From: Deinandra increscens subsp. villosa
Lineage: Eukaryota; Streptophyta; Magnoliopsida; Asterales; Asteraceae
DNA length: 64,000 bases
Assembly: GCA_039602395.1 (NCBI GenBank)
Contig: JBCNJP010000006.1
Coordinates: 43,735,279 to 43,799,278, forward strand
Reading direction: 5' to 3'
Shown here: piece by piece, positions 23,385 to 35,024 of the stretch
Numbering within the stretch: position 1 is the stretch's first letter
Layout of the letters: every line of letters starts with the position of its first letter
The notes under the pieces: model-generated
What the model saw: the letters and a program-made list of their open reading frames with translations, nothing else
The model's database searches: none
Told to the model about the DNA's origin: nothing
Made by a program: the position numbers and the translations under genes

Positions 23385-24578
23385 TGATAACGGGTGTCGT
23401 GACCGCTACACAAATACGTAACTTAAACTGTAGTAGGGCAAGCTAGGGTATCGAACCAAGGGAGTTGGTGGTTACTAGTGACTTTAGAAACTAACTAATT
23501 AATTAACCTAAATCTAGATTACTGTCACTAACCTAGATTAACTAAACTAACCTAAATACTGAAAATATAAAAAGTTGCCTCTTGGCTGTTTAATTTGAAT
23601 GACTTAAAGACTAAAGAAAACTAATGTTGATTTGAACTAGTAAAACAGAAAACTAAAACGTGACAACCTCAGGATCTCGGTTAGCTAATTTCTAATTCAA
23701 TTCAATTATTCTGTTCAACTCAATTCAACCAAACATTCAGATTACATATGAGCTAAGTATAGTCCTAGAGCTATGCTATGAAAGGTAGTCCGGGAGCGGG
23801 GGGCACATACGCAATCAAAACGCAAGCTAAATAACATACAATTGAACATATAGATGAATCACATACTGTCACTATGTTTAAAGATTCAAACCAAACAAAG
23901 AATAACTGAAAAGAAATTAAAAACAGGCTAACCGTTCACCGTCGGTAATCACCGGATCTTAACCGGACATCACAAGCATCATCGAATGATTAAAAACTAA
24001 GAAAACTATGAAGAAAATTCGTCTTTGGGGAGTTCTGGTTGGCTCTGGCCGAAGTGCCTTCAGAAAAAAAGCTAAAAACTGCTTAAATACGTCAAATACC
24101 AAAAATCTCGAAAATCTGCCGACATCGACCCGGATCGTGTCGTGAGGGATTTGGAAGTTTTCCTCGCGACACTCCGGGGGTCCTGGGCTTCGCTGTTTTG
24201 TCCCAAAATTTGATCAGACGCGGCCCAATGCTCCAAATTCAGCCCAATCTCCTTTCTAAACCCAATTTGATATATTTAAAGCCCATTCCTTCAATCCTTG
24301 ACCCATGTGAATTATTTCAAATCCCAACAACTCTATTCCGCACTCCCGAACATTCACAACTTTGTCTTTATTTTGCTTGACTAATTCCTCCAAAGCTCGT
24401 GTCTTTTCACCTTTAGTCACCAATGCTTCTAAAACACCTCAAAATGCATAACCTATGACAATTAAACTCAAAACACATCAAGTACAAAATGTAGGATATA
24501 TCATGTGAATTAATATATTGTAACCCTTAAAATTATATGATCAATTATGAGAAACCGTTACAAAATATACTCACATTA
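23385..24578 (-). repeat. 5' LTR of the Athila-type element
   Basis: The LTR is 1,194 bp and the partner of 18,451-19,642. Its outer end reads ACTCACATTA, where the other copy has ACTCACATCA. Confidence 0.87.
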
Positions 24579-24583
24579 CCATG

Positions 24584-24863
24584 CTATGACATTTCTGAGG
24601 CAGGGGCTGTGAATACGCACTGTCTCTGCACGACTGCTCTCCGTAGCGTGAACAACTGCAGCAGTGTTGAATTAGCTGCACGTACTTCCTCAAGCAGTAC
24701 AAACCCGGCAAAATAACGGAATGGTGGAGGTGGTTGACTGAGGAGTCTATCTAATAAGGTTCGATTCATAGCAGATGTTCTCTCCACCATTTGGATGAGT
24801 GCATCAATTTTTGAGTACTTTTGATTGTGACATTGCTAGAAAATCGGTAACCTGTCCTTCCAT
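24584..24863 (-). pseudogene. Small protein of unknown function (copy 2), frameshifted
   Basis: The start is MEGQVTDFLAMSQ at 24,863, aligned with MERLIRNFLSVSH of copy 1 at 14,231. A one-base shift near 24,815 moves the frame into IDALIQMVERT, which aligns with copy 1 IDAVIQTLYRT. The shared AGFVLLEEV (copy 1 AGYLLYQEI) and QRQ motifs follow. The stop at 24,584-24,586 is five bases from the Athila LTR. The leader exon lies at 25,331-25,440. The leader and coding part are arranged as in copy 1. The function is unknown. Confidence 0.5.
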
Positions 24864-25330
24864 TGTGCCTGCTGTTCTCAGACCAAAAAGTTCTAATAAA
24901 AAGGGAACATTTTACATCAATTATTAGCCTTTATAATAATAATCTAGTAATCTTAAAAGAAAATATACACATGTTTTTAGTTAAATGTATGTGCCACAGA
25001 GCAACATAATTGCATAATCTTGTTTTCATATCTACAGCCTTGACTATCCTATGACGAAAGTATTCTAAAGGGTGTGTTTCGACAACATTTTCTTAGAAGG
25101 ATAAATATAGGATTTTCAAATAGTATGTAACGGTAGCCAAAGGCAAGGTCTTTTGGAATTCGTTTGAGTTTTCTATCTAAAGAAACCAATGAATCAGAGT
25201 TAACATGCACATAGTCTTAAAACGGCACTGACATATTCTTCGACTTGCAGAATGTAAATGCCTAAAATTGGCTAAGTAATCATCGTCCTGGCCTGAACCA
25301 CAAATAAAATAAACCGGCGACGTTTGTTAC

Positions 25331-25530
25331 CTTTTTTCCGGCGAAGAGGGTATCTGGCAGTCGTCTCTGCTGGAGGTCAAGTGTAAAGAAGACGGTAGTG
25401 GTTGAAGGACATGATGGGGGTTATAAAGAACCTGTCTTTTCATCTGCTACAACCGTCATTTTTTCCCCTCCAACTTGTATGCGACTGGGCCGGAGCCCAC
25501 TATGTATCTGGGCTTAAATCCGTTAATAGT
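25331..25530 (-). promoter_or_regulatory. Leader exon and promoter of small-protein gene copy 2
   Basis: The leader exon ends GAAAAAAG with donor GTAACAAAC at 25,330. A CTTTATAACC element and the complement of CTGTCTTTTCA are upstream, with a GGGCCGGAGCCC block beyond. It aligns with the two other leaders at 12.4 and 14.9 kb. Confidence 0.48.
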
Positions 25531-26544
25531 GAGCTTATTAGCAACTTGGGCTTCGATACCTAATTTAACATTTTATTGATTAACTTTTCCCAAACTTGAT
25601 TATTATGTGTTTGTATGTTTTCCTTCAAAAGGGAAGAAAGTTAGTCACATGTATTTTTAGTGAAAGTCCACAGTTTATGATTTTTACACAATAAAAATTA
25701 ATTACTGTGAATTGCTTTATGTTTTTTGAGTTTTTTAAGAAATAACATGTTCTATGTTCAAAGTAATTATGATATATATATTTTGTGGAAACAGTTAACA
25801 AATGGCTAGAATATGCTCATTTTTATGGTCTTGTGTAAACTTATTTTAATGACACACGTCTTAAAGTGTCATGTTTTACGATGTTTGGTAATATGATTGT
25901 TTAAGTGATTTTAATCCATTAGGTTACTTACGTTAAAAAGATAACCGGAACAACTTGTGTTTTGTGAACAACTATGCAACAACAAACAACATGTTTTTAT
26001 TCATTATAATTACACATATGAAATCCAATTATGTTTTCGTTACACACTGTATTTTTAGTACTAGGACGCAAACATGTACATGTATTATAGGGAAACCTTG
26101 GTAATGTTCTGTTTTATAAATTGTATGACGTTACCCAAATATTAGCTTGAAATATAAACAGTATGTCTGCACCTGAGTATTATTTAACGTGAAAGAGAAA
26201 TGACAAATACTGCCACATTGTTTAAAAACATAGTAAAGAAGAATATATAATAAACCTCAAATAATGAAAGCTGCAATTTAATTAAATCAACATAAATTGA
26301 GACTTTGTTTCCTTTTGCTAAAGATTGGAAAAATGCAAACAGTTTATAATATACATCTCGAATCAATCAAAATAATTTGTGAAGGTTTCCTTTCGATTAG
26401 GATATATTGTAATCCTGAAATAAAATGTGTTTTCGCAGGTTGATAATCTCACCAAATAGCAACATAAAAGAAAATGAGACTTGAATTTGAGGTGATCAAG
26501 GTTCTTAAGGCCAAACCATACAGCTACATATAAACAATGGTTGG
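25531..26544. other. AT-rich DNA between small-protein gene and Helitron helicase
   Basis: No gene is supported. The Helitron 3' terminus should lie somewhere to the left of the helicase stop, but I could not identify a convincing hairpin plus CTRR end here. A weak CTAG|T candidate is at 26,064. Confidence 0.35.
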
Positions 26545-27239
26545 TTACATACCTGGACTTGTGGAGCCGACCTCATCAAGGTTCTTAAACACCTCTTTGT
26601 AAACATATTTCTCGTATGTTGCTTCAAGGCTACGTCACCATCTTCCACCATAACTATTTTTAGTCCTTCCGGAATTGTTACTCGAGACAGGGCGACATAC
26701 AACTGTCCATGACTGAAGACCGGCCGTGGCAAATATAGTCCAACAAACTTCAATGATTGCCCCTAGCTTTTGGTAATCGTCATTGCATAGCAAGGTCTGA
26801 GAGGGAACTGGCGTCGTTTCAAAATAAATGGCCAATTTGATTTAGTGGATGTCAGTGTGATCCTTGGTATAAATGTGGTGTTCCCTATTTTTGAACCTGT
26901 TATAATCCTGGCTTTGATAACAAATTTCCCAAGCTATGTGATAAGTAAGCGAGTGCCGTTACATAAGCCTTCCGCTGGATTGACGTTTCTCAGAAGCATA
27001 ACAGGAAGGCCTGCTTTCAGATTTAGTATATGTGGGGGCATCCCAGGGAAGTTTAAGGCATTTAAAAATTCAGTTGGGTAAAGCTGATCTTGCTCTAGGA
27101 TGTCTGTAGAGGCCTTGTAGATCTCATCGGAGCTCTGGTAGGTTCTCGCTGTTTGCTGAAGTTTATGGAACATGTAGTCATTTATTTCAGCGGCGTCGTC
27201 TTTCCTAGGTGTCAAAATCGCCCTCTCACGTAGATAGTC

Positions 27240-27797
27240 TTAATCATCATGTCGGTCTAAGAAACCTGGAAAGGTTGTCATTACTATTTGTTCAATAAGA
27301 GACGAAGTATATTTCACAATATACTGATCTAGGATCTTTATCCATGTCGGTTCATGCTCTCCCTCCTTCATCTCTGCTGGAACAACACCATCTCCAACAT
27401 TCAGGACCCATTTATTAAAGGCCTGCTTTGTATGGTCCACCTCACCTATTTTCATATATTCAGTCACCCGCATACTTTGTGTAAGCCTATAAACCTGGCA
27501 CGAATTCCATAAAGTCGACCTGTTAATGGAAGACTGCACAACCTCTACTCGTTTTCCTTTAGGAATAACAGGCAGAATCTGCCTGAAGTCACCTCCCAGC
27601 AACACAGTTAATCCTCCAAAAACGCGGTCTCTATTAGCTGGATGTTTGAGACCCAATATATCCCGTAGGGTTCTATCTAGCGCTTCAAATGCATGTTCTT
27701 TGGTCATAGGGGCTTCATCCCATATTATTAAGCGAGCTTCCTGGACCAGCTGAGCAAGAATGGTATTTTGTTTTATACCACACGTACTATTCTCCAA
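27240..27797 (-). pseudogene. RepHel helicase middle segment (Walker B region)
   Basis: After the intron the exon starts GIASPLFPGGRTAHSRF at ~27,868. WDEAPM and GGDFRQILPVIPKGKR are PIF1-family motifs. A TAA at 27,240-27,242 interrupts DD-DYLRERAIL, where related helicases read through. This is part of the 26,545-40,820 gene. Confidence 0.85.
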
Positions 27798-28217
27798 TAC
27801 TTCAAGTGGTATTACAAAGCGACTATGAGCAGTTCTTCCACCAGGAAAAAGTGGAGATGCAATACCTGTGTGTCATCCAATTATGACCACCAGAGCTTAT
27901 TAAATGCTAATAGGCTATCAAGCAAGGGCCATTTAATGCGACCAATATTATAAGACTGTATTTGTGAGTTTTCAAAATCTGTGGTAGTAATTGTGTGACC
28001 AAGCATCTGATAATACTTTATTAGTCATCATCACTTTAGACAATAGATTATAAGTTACTACTTATATGATGGGGAGATACTTCGAACGGGCTTATTCATT
28101 TAGTCTTCTACCTATATAAGGTTGATAATAATAGGAGGTTTTCATATATCAGTATCGCAGCTAGCTGCATAAAATACATTAACAAAGTACTTATAAAAAA
28201 GAACCGTTATTGGTTTA

Positions 28218-30026
28218 TTAGTTGTGCCTATGGCTACAAAGTATAAAAATCTGCAACCTTCGCGTGTAAGTGTTTTGAAAGGTGGTGTTTTTTCTACAGC
28301 TAATACTGGTTTCATAAGAGGTTGATATTAGTTTACCTGAAGATGCGACAGCAAGAGCTATCATTTCTTCGGATCTAAGGCGTGACAGAATTGCTCTATA
28401 TAAAATTGTTTTACCAGTTCCGCCTGGTCCATAAACGAAGAATAATTTTCCTTTTTCTTGCTCTACAGATTCTATTACACGTTTATAGATTAAACCCTGT
28501 TCTGCATTGAGGTTACTATAAAGCTTTTCATGCATCTCCTTTTCAAGTGATACATTGTATGATAGCTCTTCTCGTATAAGGCGATTCTCAACGTTACCAA
28601 GTAGTGTCGGATCAGGTTTCGGGAAGTTCTCAAAGTCATTTAAGGACATTCCATTTCGTTGAAGGAGTTCTTCTATTTTAAGAAGACAATAATTCTTCTT
28701 CTGGTGGTCTTTGGGTTCCCACTTTGGAAACCGCAGTTCTCTCCGTTTCTTGTATTCTATATCTTCACAGAGGACTTCCCAATTCTGTTCCCACAATTGC
28801 AATGGACTGCTCACCTCGCAAAACAATAATATTGTTACGAAAAGAGTACGAAGCTGGTTGCCCGATGCCCACATCTGTGCTTCTGTTATTGCCTCTGTCC
28901 ATTCATTGTCATCACTAAGCAGCCCGCGAGCATAGCATGCTTCTTTAAAAGTAGGGTATAACTTTCCATCAAAAGTCTTAATAACGTCAAAAGACCTTGC
29001 CCCTTTTACAATACCCAAAAGCATCCTTAGATAGTAACGCGGTCCAGCAGCAAGGTTACAGTATACAATTCGCCCAATGCATGTCCTACATGATCTTCGT
29101 ACCCATCTCTTATCCCTAGCATGCCATACATACTTTGCTGGTAGTTCTGCATTGGTAAGTTCTCTGGCCCTTGCGTCAACCTTATTCAACTCAAACCATT
29201 CCCCAAACATGGTTTCTTTAATCCCTAGCCGATGAACCGTGGCTGCTATCTTGTCCGATTCTCGAAGCATAACAACATTTTGGTCCGGGAGGTGAAAGGT
29301 TAACTTCATTACCGATGGATAAGAATAGTGTATGTCAAAAGCAAGCATACGCCACACGGCTTCACACGCAGATAAATAACGGCAGTCTAGATAATTCTTT
29401 ATCTCATCAACGTTAATAATCTTTTCATGGTGCGTCTCTCCATCAATAGTGATGTTGTCATGGATGATCATTGTAGTTCTATCTGGGCCCTTGTTCAGGT
29501 ACTTAAATAAGTACTTGATTACTCGTGATCTGTTACACCATTCTACATTGATGTGCGATTCGTATTTTAGTAACAGATAACGATTATATGGCACTACATG
29601 GCTATTGTCAAAACGATTTTTCCCTTTAACCGCAGACCTATTGTTTCTTCGCCTTCGGTAAACAGGATACCCATCACCGTCAATAGTTTTTTCGTCATAA
29701 TATAGTCTGGGATAATGTTTTGAGCAGTTTCCATCAACCATGCAGGGGGCATTTCTTCCGTCCGGCCCACAGGGCCCATGCAACATATGTTTCGTCACAA
29801 CCCTGAATGCTTCGGGGTCATCAGTTTCCAATGGTAGTTCCGCGGATATAATATCATCTATTAAGCTGGGAGTCGTACATTTTGACTCGGTGTCAAGCCA
29901 GATAAGTATGTGTGCATGGGGGAGACCACGTTTCTGGAACTCAATCATATAAACACCTGCCAAAGTAGCCAACAAACACATCAATATCGGTATGAAATGA
30001 TGCCTCGACATATTGAAGAGAACCAA
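28218..30026 (-). pseudogene. RepHel central open segment (Rep catalytic core to Walker A)
   Basis: About 600 codons without a stop. It begins just inside the intron upstream of GVYMIEFQKRGLPHAHI. It carries HAH and YLFKYLNKG of the HUH nuclease, a Cys-rich CRTCIGR segment, and the helicase Walker A GPGGTGKT. It reads ...ALAVASSG and then runs into the intron. These residues are intact, so the damage is confined to other exons. This is part of the 26,545-40,820 gene. Confidence 0.85.
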
Positions 30027-31226
30027 GGCTAAACATGGGAGGACTAAAAAAATGTAGAGAGGGTATTTTACAACGGGTTGTCATGTCCAACATTACCTGC
30101 CAATGTTTTGCCAAATATGTGTTTCTTCATGATGTCATGAATCAGCGACTCTAGTTTAATTTCGAAAACACGTGACACGGTTTCTGGTCGCTCATAGGAC
30201 TGCTGTCCGCAGGTCAAAGCAAGCATTGCATCTATTTCTGGCCAGTTTTGATTTCCCATGAAGGTTATAAACAGGTCAGGATTCCCGTATGTCCGGCATA
30301 GAGCCATAGCATCCTGATAGTTCTGCACCATATATCGCGGGCTCCCTGTAAAGGTTGAAGGTAGTACAATCCGCTGACCGACTGCTTCCGCCCTTGTGTC
30401 CCCCCGTGTAGCAGCATCACATAGGTTGTTGTAGAGCTCGACACGAAAGTCTTTTTGGTTATTACGTACCCACTTCAGTCTTTGCTCTTCAATAGCTGTG
30501 TAAGCATCAACCAAATACTGCTGAAACAGCCGTCCACCCTGCAACAGAGTACTGGTTTCATTTTCACGTTGGTGGATCATGTAACAGTAATACTCTCTCA
30601 TTGTAACAACTACACGTTTCGTCTTTCTCTTCCTGGAGTTAAAAGCATACGGTATGCGCTCATGGAAACCTCTCTCACCATAAGGGAATAATATGGGATA
30701 CTGTAATGCCATATAAAGCTGGTTCAACTCTGAAATTCTCTTTAGTTTACCGTCATTGGTGCTGATTACTATGTCTCTCAGCCCATCACTTTCACCGAAA
30801 TCCCCTGTTACTAACACTGCGATCTCTGATGAAGTTGTTGCATTATATTGGTGGTTCTCTGGGCCACGGCCTAACAATCATATACGGTAGTCACGGTTTC
30901 CATCTGCAGCACACCAATCCCCCCATTCGAAATGCTTTAGCAACAACACTGTAAGTGTTGAACATCTCAACCAGGTCAGAAACTATGCTCTCATCTATAC
31001 TGCCATGATCACTATCATCCCGCGACAAAGCATTTATACGATTTCATACCTCATTTGGCGTGTCATGAAAATATAACTGTGCATATGTAGGTTGTTTTCC
31101 TTGAGATGGAAGCAGAGAACCAATACGATGGTAATTTTGTCCACTTACACAGAATGTATATACTCCCCTACCCTCGTTAACTGAGTGATCAATTTTAGCC
31201 CAAAAAGAAGTGTAGGTAAACATGTT

Positions 31227-31231
31227 GTTGT
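31227..31231. other. Target-site duplication GTTGT (left of copia-like element)
   Basis: GTTGT directly precedes the LTR start at 31,232, and GTTGT directly follows the right LTR at 39,235-39,239. Confidence 0.88.
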
Positions 31232-32553
31232 TGCTGGATTTAAGTGTCCAGACCCGACTAAATCAAGTACCCGACCCGGTCAAGACCCGTAAGAGTTACA
31301 CCGGAGGCAACGGGTATTAAAGACCGCTTACCTATATAACCGGCAAATTCGCAGAAAGATTAATTATGTGTTTATTAAATAGTTTAACTGATACATAATT
31401 AATTACTTAAATCAATATTAATCATTAAGATTAATTTAGCGACATAAACGTTAAATATTGTTATTTACGTCATGGACAAAGATCGACAAAATTATTAGTT
31501 TGACTAATATTCTGCTAGCGACAAACATTTAAAGAAATAAATGTTAATCTCGGAAACAAAATGGTTCGTTTAAAGATTAGGAGAAATCGAGGGGTTGAAC
31601 GGAAACATGATCACATATAAATATAACTGATTAGGGAGGCGAAAACCCTAATCGACATAGTGAGATTTTCGGCCCCCCCTTCTCTCCTCCCCTTCGCGAA
31701 CCCGACGCCGACGACAGAACCGCCGCCGCCGCCCTCTTCTTTTGTTCTCCGACGATCCACCGCCGCTACCCTTGTCGATCCGCCGCCGCAGTCCGCCGCT
31801 ACCCCAGCCGCTGCCGCCGCCTGCTCCTCCGCCGCCGCCGTCGTCCGCCGCTGCCACAGCCGCTGCCGCCGCCCGCCTTCTCCGCCGCCACTGAAGCCGC
31901 GACGCATCCGCGTACCGCGACTCCAGCCGCCGCCGCCCTGTCGCACGCCGCCGCCGCCTCTGCCGGCCGCCGCCCTCCCCTCGCCGTCGCCGGTTCTGCC
32001 GCCGACTAACCCTAGTCGTGAACTGCGTATCTCGTGTGTTCCGCCGTCGTCCGCGTAACCCTAGTTCGCGCCTGATCCGACGTACGAGATTTTCTCGGTG
32101 CTTGATTCACCGTGTAGTAAATCCGTATCCGCGAGGAAAGTCAGATTCGTTAGACGAATCACGTTCTGCGAAACCCTAGCGTCACCCGTTGACTTTCGGT
32201 GTCTCGAACGTCTGTTTGAATCACCGCTCAGGTATATCTAAACTCGTAGTTAGTTTAGATTTAATTGATTGTTTATTTTATGTTATGTCGCGTTTCTGTT
32301 TAAACGCGTTTTTGGTGTTTGCGCGTTATGGTGATTGTCGAATCCTGTTGTATTAGGTTTACGCTAATTATCTGGTTTTCGCGTTAGTAAATTAAAACGT
32401 TTCCGCTGCCCATTAAATTAATAGTTAATTTAATTATCTGATTTCATTTACTCGGTAATCGGTTAATAATTATTTATTGTAAATAATTATTTCTAAAAAT
32501 AAAAAAAAAAATTGCTATTACCGTGACCCGAATGCCACTGTCGTAACCCAACA
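31232..32553 (+). repeat. 5' LTR of gag-only copia-like element
   Basis: The LTR is 1,322 bp. It contains a (CCG/CCGCCT)n-rich segment at 31,715-31,990 which is longer by a short repeat unit than in the 3' LTR. It matches 37,923-39,234 almost base for base, consistent with a recent insertion. Confidence 0.9.
31660..32058 (+). other. GC-rich CCG-repeat segment in LTR (no gene claimed)
   Basis: It is open in several frames on both strands because of the CCG repeats. It translates to Pro/Ala-rich sequence with no domain. The same segment in the right LTR (38,351-38,740) differs by a repeat-length change. It could be leader or promoter sequence of the element. Confidence 0.6.
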
Positions 32554-32554
32554 G

Positions 32555-32567
32555 TGGTATCAGAGCC
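32555..32567 (+). other. Primer-binding site, initiator tRNA-Met type
   Basis: TGGTATCAGAGCC lies one base after the LTR end, as in typical plant copia elements. Confidence 0.88.
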
Positions 32568-33574
32568 TTGATCACCACACGCAAACCCAGGCCGGTCTAT
32601 TTTAAACCGGCATTCTTTCGCGAACTGGGGTTCTGAACTCGAAAGTCGCGAAATTGACTGAATCGCCTTTTAAATATATTTAGTCGACATGGTTCCACTA
32701 AACATAATCCGATTCAATATAATTGGTTGAATTATCTTTCGTACATATTCGGCCCGACCACATTTGTTTTGTCATGAATGCGTTATGGTTTGGCCCATTA
32801 GGCCCATGTAGTTTTGTTTTGGTTTGGCCCACTTTTACTGGGTTCAAAGTTGTAATTAGTTAAAATAAAATAGTTTTATTTTAAATTTGTAATCGCTCAC
32901 ATTCGCCTGGACGAACGAGACGAGCTTGATACAAGACCCATTTGGTATTATCCCTTTATGGGATTTTCGAAAATGGCTAGTAGTCAAAACAAGACCGACG
33001 TTTTCTGGGTGACTCGCAGGAGCTTGTTAAAGCCAGTGGGAGCAATTAAGTCAATCAGGGAGTTTTCTATTCTCGTGGTTGATTTACTTTTATGTCCCTT
33101 GACCTTATTCGATATTGTCATAGGCTCTGACAATATCGAAGCCCCTGCTAGGCCGGATATGTACATGTGTGTTTGCTTGTTTTTGGTTGCTTGTCTTAAT
33201 TAGATTAACACGCCAACTTAAAAACCCAAACTTGGTTTTATCAAAAATGAAACTAATTTTTCGATCGATTAAATGAAAGTCCTAATTTTGTTACGACTTC
33301 ACAAAATTAAATAACCAATTTAATTCGACATTAAATTCGAATTTTTCGATAATGCAATCGAACGTTGTTAAAATTGGTTATCGTCTCGCGACACATAGAT
33401 CGTTAATACTTAGATTATCTAATTGATCGTCCCGAGTGAGATAGGATTCATTATATTTGCCGTCACTTTAAATATTAAAATTTGACAAACTAATCCTATC
33501 TGGTAAGCCTAAAACCGGTAGTCTATGCCATCCTAAGTCAAGTCTAACTTGGAACATATTTACTGATACATCCG

Positions 33575-33728
33575 TGTTGGAGTATTTCAACACCGCACGT
33601 GGTGTTTAGGGTATCTTCCAAGGTGAGCGTATTGGAGTATTTCAACACCGTACGCTCACATTGACCGCTTAGGACAACTACTATTTTCTTTACATGCACC
33701 TTTGGTATTGGAGTATTTCAACACCGTA
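33575..33728 (+). repeat. Three direct repeats in the element leader
   Basis: TTGGAGTATTTCAACACCG occurs at about 33,577, 33,632 and 33,708, each followed by CAC or TAC. They lie upstream of gag. The role is unknown; possibly packaging or leader structure. Confidence 0.7.
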
Positions 33729-33994
33729 CCTCTGGTCGGCTTGTAAACAAAAGGGGCATAGATGGGGCTAAACGTATCTCGCTGATCCATTCGCGAAAGC
33801 CCCATAACGGGAGTTGTGACAGTCACAAGTGACAATCGTTGTCCATTCAGTTACTTAGAAGTTTTGAAAGCACTTTACGCTGTCTGGAGAAATTATCTAA
33901 CTAATTGAATTCCCAATTCCTATTCAAGATTAGCTTGCCATCCTTGAATACGAATCAAACATCGAAACACTAAAACATTTGCCTGTTGTTTCAG

Positions 33995-34987
33995 ATGGCT
34001 AACCGCGCAAACCAAGAGATTTTCCATCTCAAGTCTCTCCTTGAGAAGGAGAAACTTAATGGCGCCAACTTCCTTGATTGGGAAAGGAATCTGAGAATCG
34101 TCCTGAAAATGGCTAACATGGAAACCGTGTTAGATGCTGATGTTCCTGAGGAACCTGAAGCTGACACGCAAGCGGCGCGAAACGCCCATAACACATTGCG
34201 TACAAATGCCAAAAATGTCGCATGTCTTATGTTAGCCACCATGGAATCTGAGATTCAGAAAAACATGGTTGACAGGACGGCTTTTCAGATGATCGGTGAT
34301 CTGAGGGGCATGTTTGAAACTCAGGCCCGACAGGAACGCTATGACACCGTTGTGACACTTATTAGTTGTCGCATGACCGAAGGCGCTCCTGTCAGCCCTC
34401 ATGTCCTGAAGATGAAGAGTTACATCGACCGTTTAGCAAAGCTGAATTACGTCATACCCGCCGAAATGGCGACTGACCTAATTCTTCACTCACTGTCCAG
34501 TGCCTTCACTCCTTTCCGGGTGAACTTTAACATGCATAGCATGGTAAAGTCAGTGACTGAACTTCACGGTATGCTTAAAACCGCTGAAGTTAATTTTGTT
34601 AACGGTAAGGCACCCGATGTACTCGCAATCCGATCAGGAGGCGTCAAGAAGCCTGAGGTAAAGAAGGGCAGACGTGGTAACAAGAAGCGAGGCAAGGCAG
34701 TTGCAACCAGAGGGTCTGGAAGCTCCCAGAAAAGCAAGGCTAAGGCAACCAAAGCACCACCGCCTGAACAGCGCGAGTGCTTTGAGTGCCACAAGATGGG
34801 GCACTGGAAAAGAAACTGCCCTGAGTATCTTGCCAAGGTGAAAAGTGGAAAAGCCCAGCCGGGTAATTCCTCAGGTATACACATAAGTTTATGTTGTATG
34901 ATGCTTCACTTATTCCTACAAAATATATGTTTGACATACTTTACATTTTGTAGGTGCATGAAGCTGAAAGAAAGCAAGCCAAGATGA
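33995..34987 (+). CDS. Copia-type gag (UBN2-like) with zinc knuckle
   Basis: The ATG at 33,995 (MANRANQEIFHLKSLL) is the first in a good context; nine bases upstream only TTG is in frame. The N-terminal copia gag domain has LNGANFLDWERNLRIVL, LMLATMESEIQKNM and the ...YVIPAEMATDLILHSL block. A basic spacer follows, then CFECHKMGHWKRNC (CX2CX4HX4C). The zinc-knuckle frame runs to GNSSG. A GTATAC...TTTTGTAG stretch (34,876-34,951) looks like an intron. Its removal would join GNSSG to VHEAERKQAKMTLN and a stop at 35,022. Gag forms the particle and packages RNA. The frame is intact, as seen in several gag-only plant elements. Confidence 0.88.
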   Translation: MANRANQEIFHLKSLLEKEKLNGANFLDWERNLRIVLKMANMETVLDADVPEEPEADTQAARNAHNTLRTNAKNVACLMLATMESEIQKNMVDRTAFQMIGDLRGMFETQARQERYDTVVTLISCRMTEGAPVSPHVLKMKSYIDRLAKLNYVIPAEMATDLILHSLSSAFTPFRVNFNMHSMVKSVTELHGMLKTAEVNFVNGKAPDVLAIRSGGVKKPEVKKGRRGNKKRGKAVATRGSGSSQKSKAKATKAPPPEQRECFECHKMGHWKRNCPEYLAKVKSGKAQPGNSSGIHISLCCMMLHLFLQNICLTYFTFCRCMKLKESKPR

Positions 34988-35024
34988 CGCTGAACTACAT
35001 TGCGATTGTCGCACCCAAATAAAG

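Larger units (their letters stand above)
18451..24578 (-). mobile_element. Athila-type gypsy element, non-autonomous (no pol)
   Basis: The two LTRs are 18,451-19,642 and 23,385-24,578, with TGATAACGGG at the left and ACTCACATCA at the right (TTA in the right copy). Directly left of the right LTR is TCCCCGGCAACGGCGCCA, the complement of a tRNA-Asp-type primer site (TGGCGCCGTTGCCGGGGA), used by Athila/Tat elements. The element therefore runs on the minus strand. A purine tract GTGTGGGGATG precedes the left LTR on that strand. The internal 3.7 kb has no protease, RT or integrase, only two low-complexity gag-related or accessory frames and long pyrimidine tracts. The 5-bp flanks differ (CCTAT left, CCATG right). 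Confidence 0.85.

Noticed and set aside
24198..24380. 60-residue frame present in both Athila LTRs
   Set aside because: Identical because the LTRs are identical; no domain.
26060..26070. CTAG|T as the 3' end of the RepHel Helitron
   Set aside because: No convincing GC-rich hairpin precedes it on the minus strand.
31611..32058. Pro/Ala-rich reading frames in the copia-like LTR
   Set aside because: They are produced by CCG repeats and are open on both strands; no start or domain evidence.
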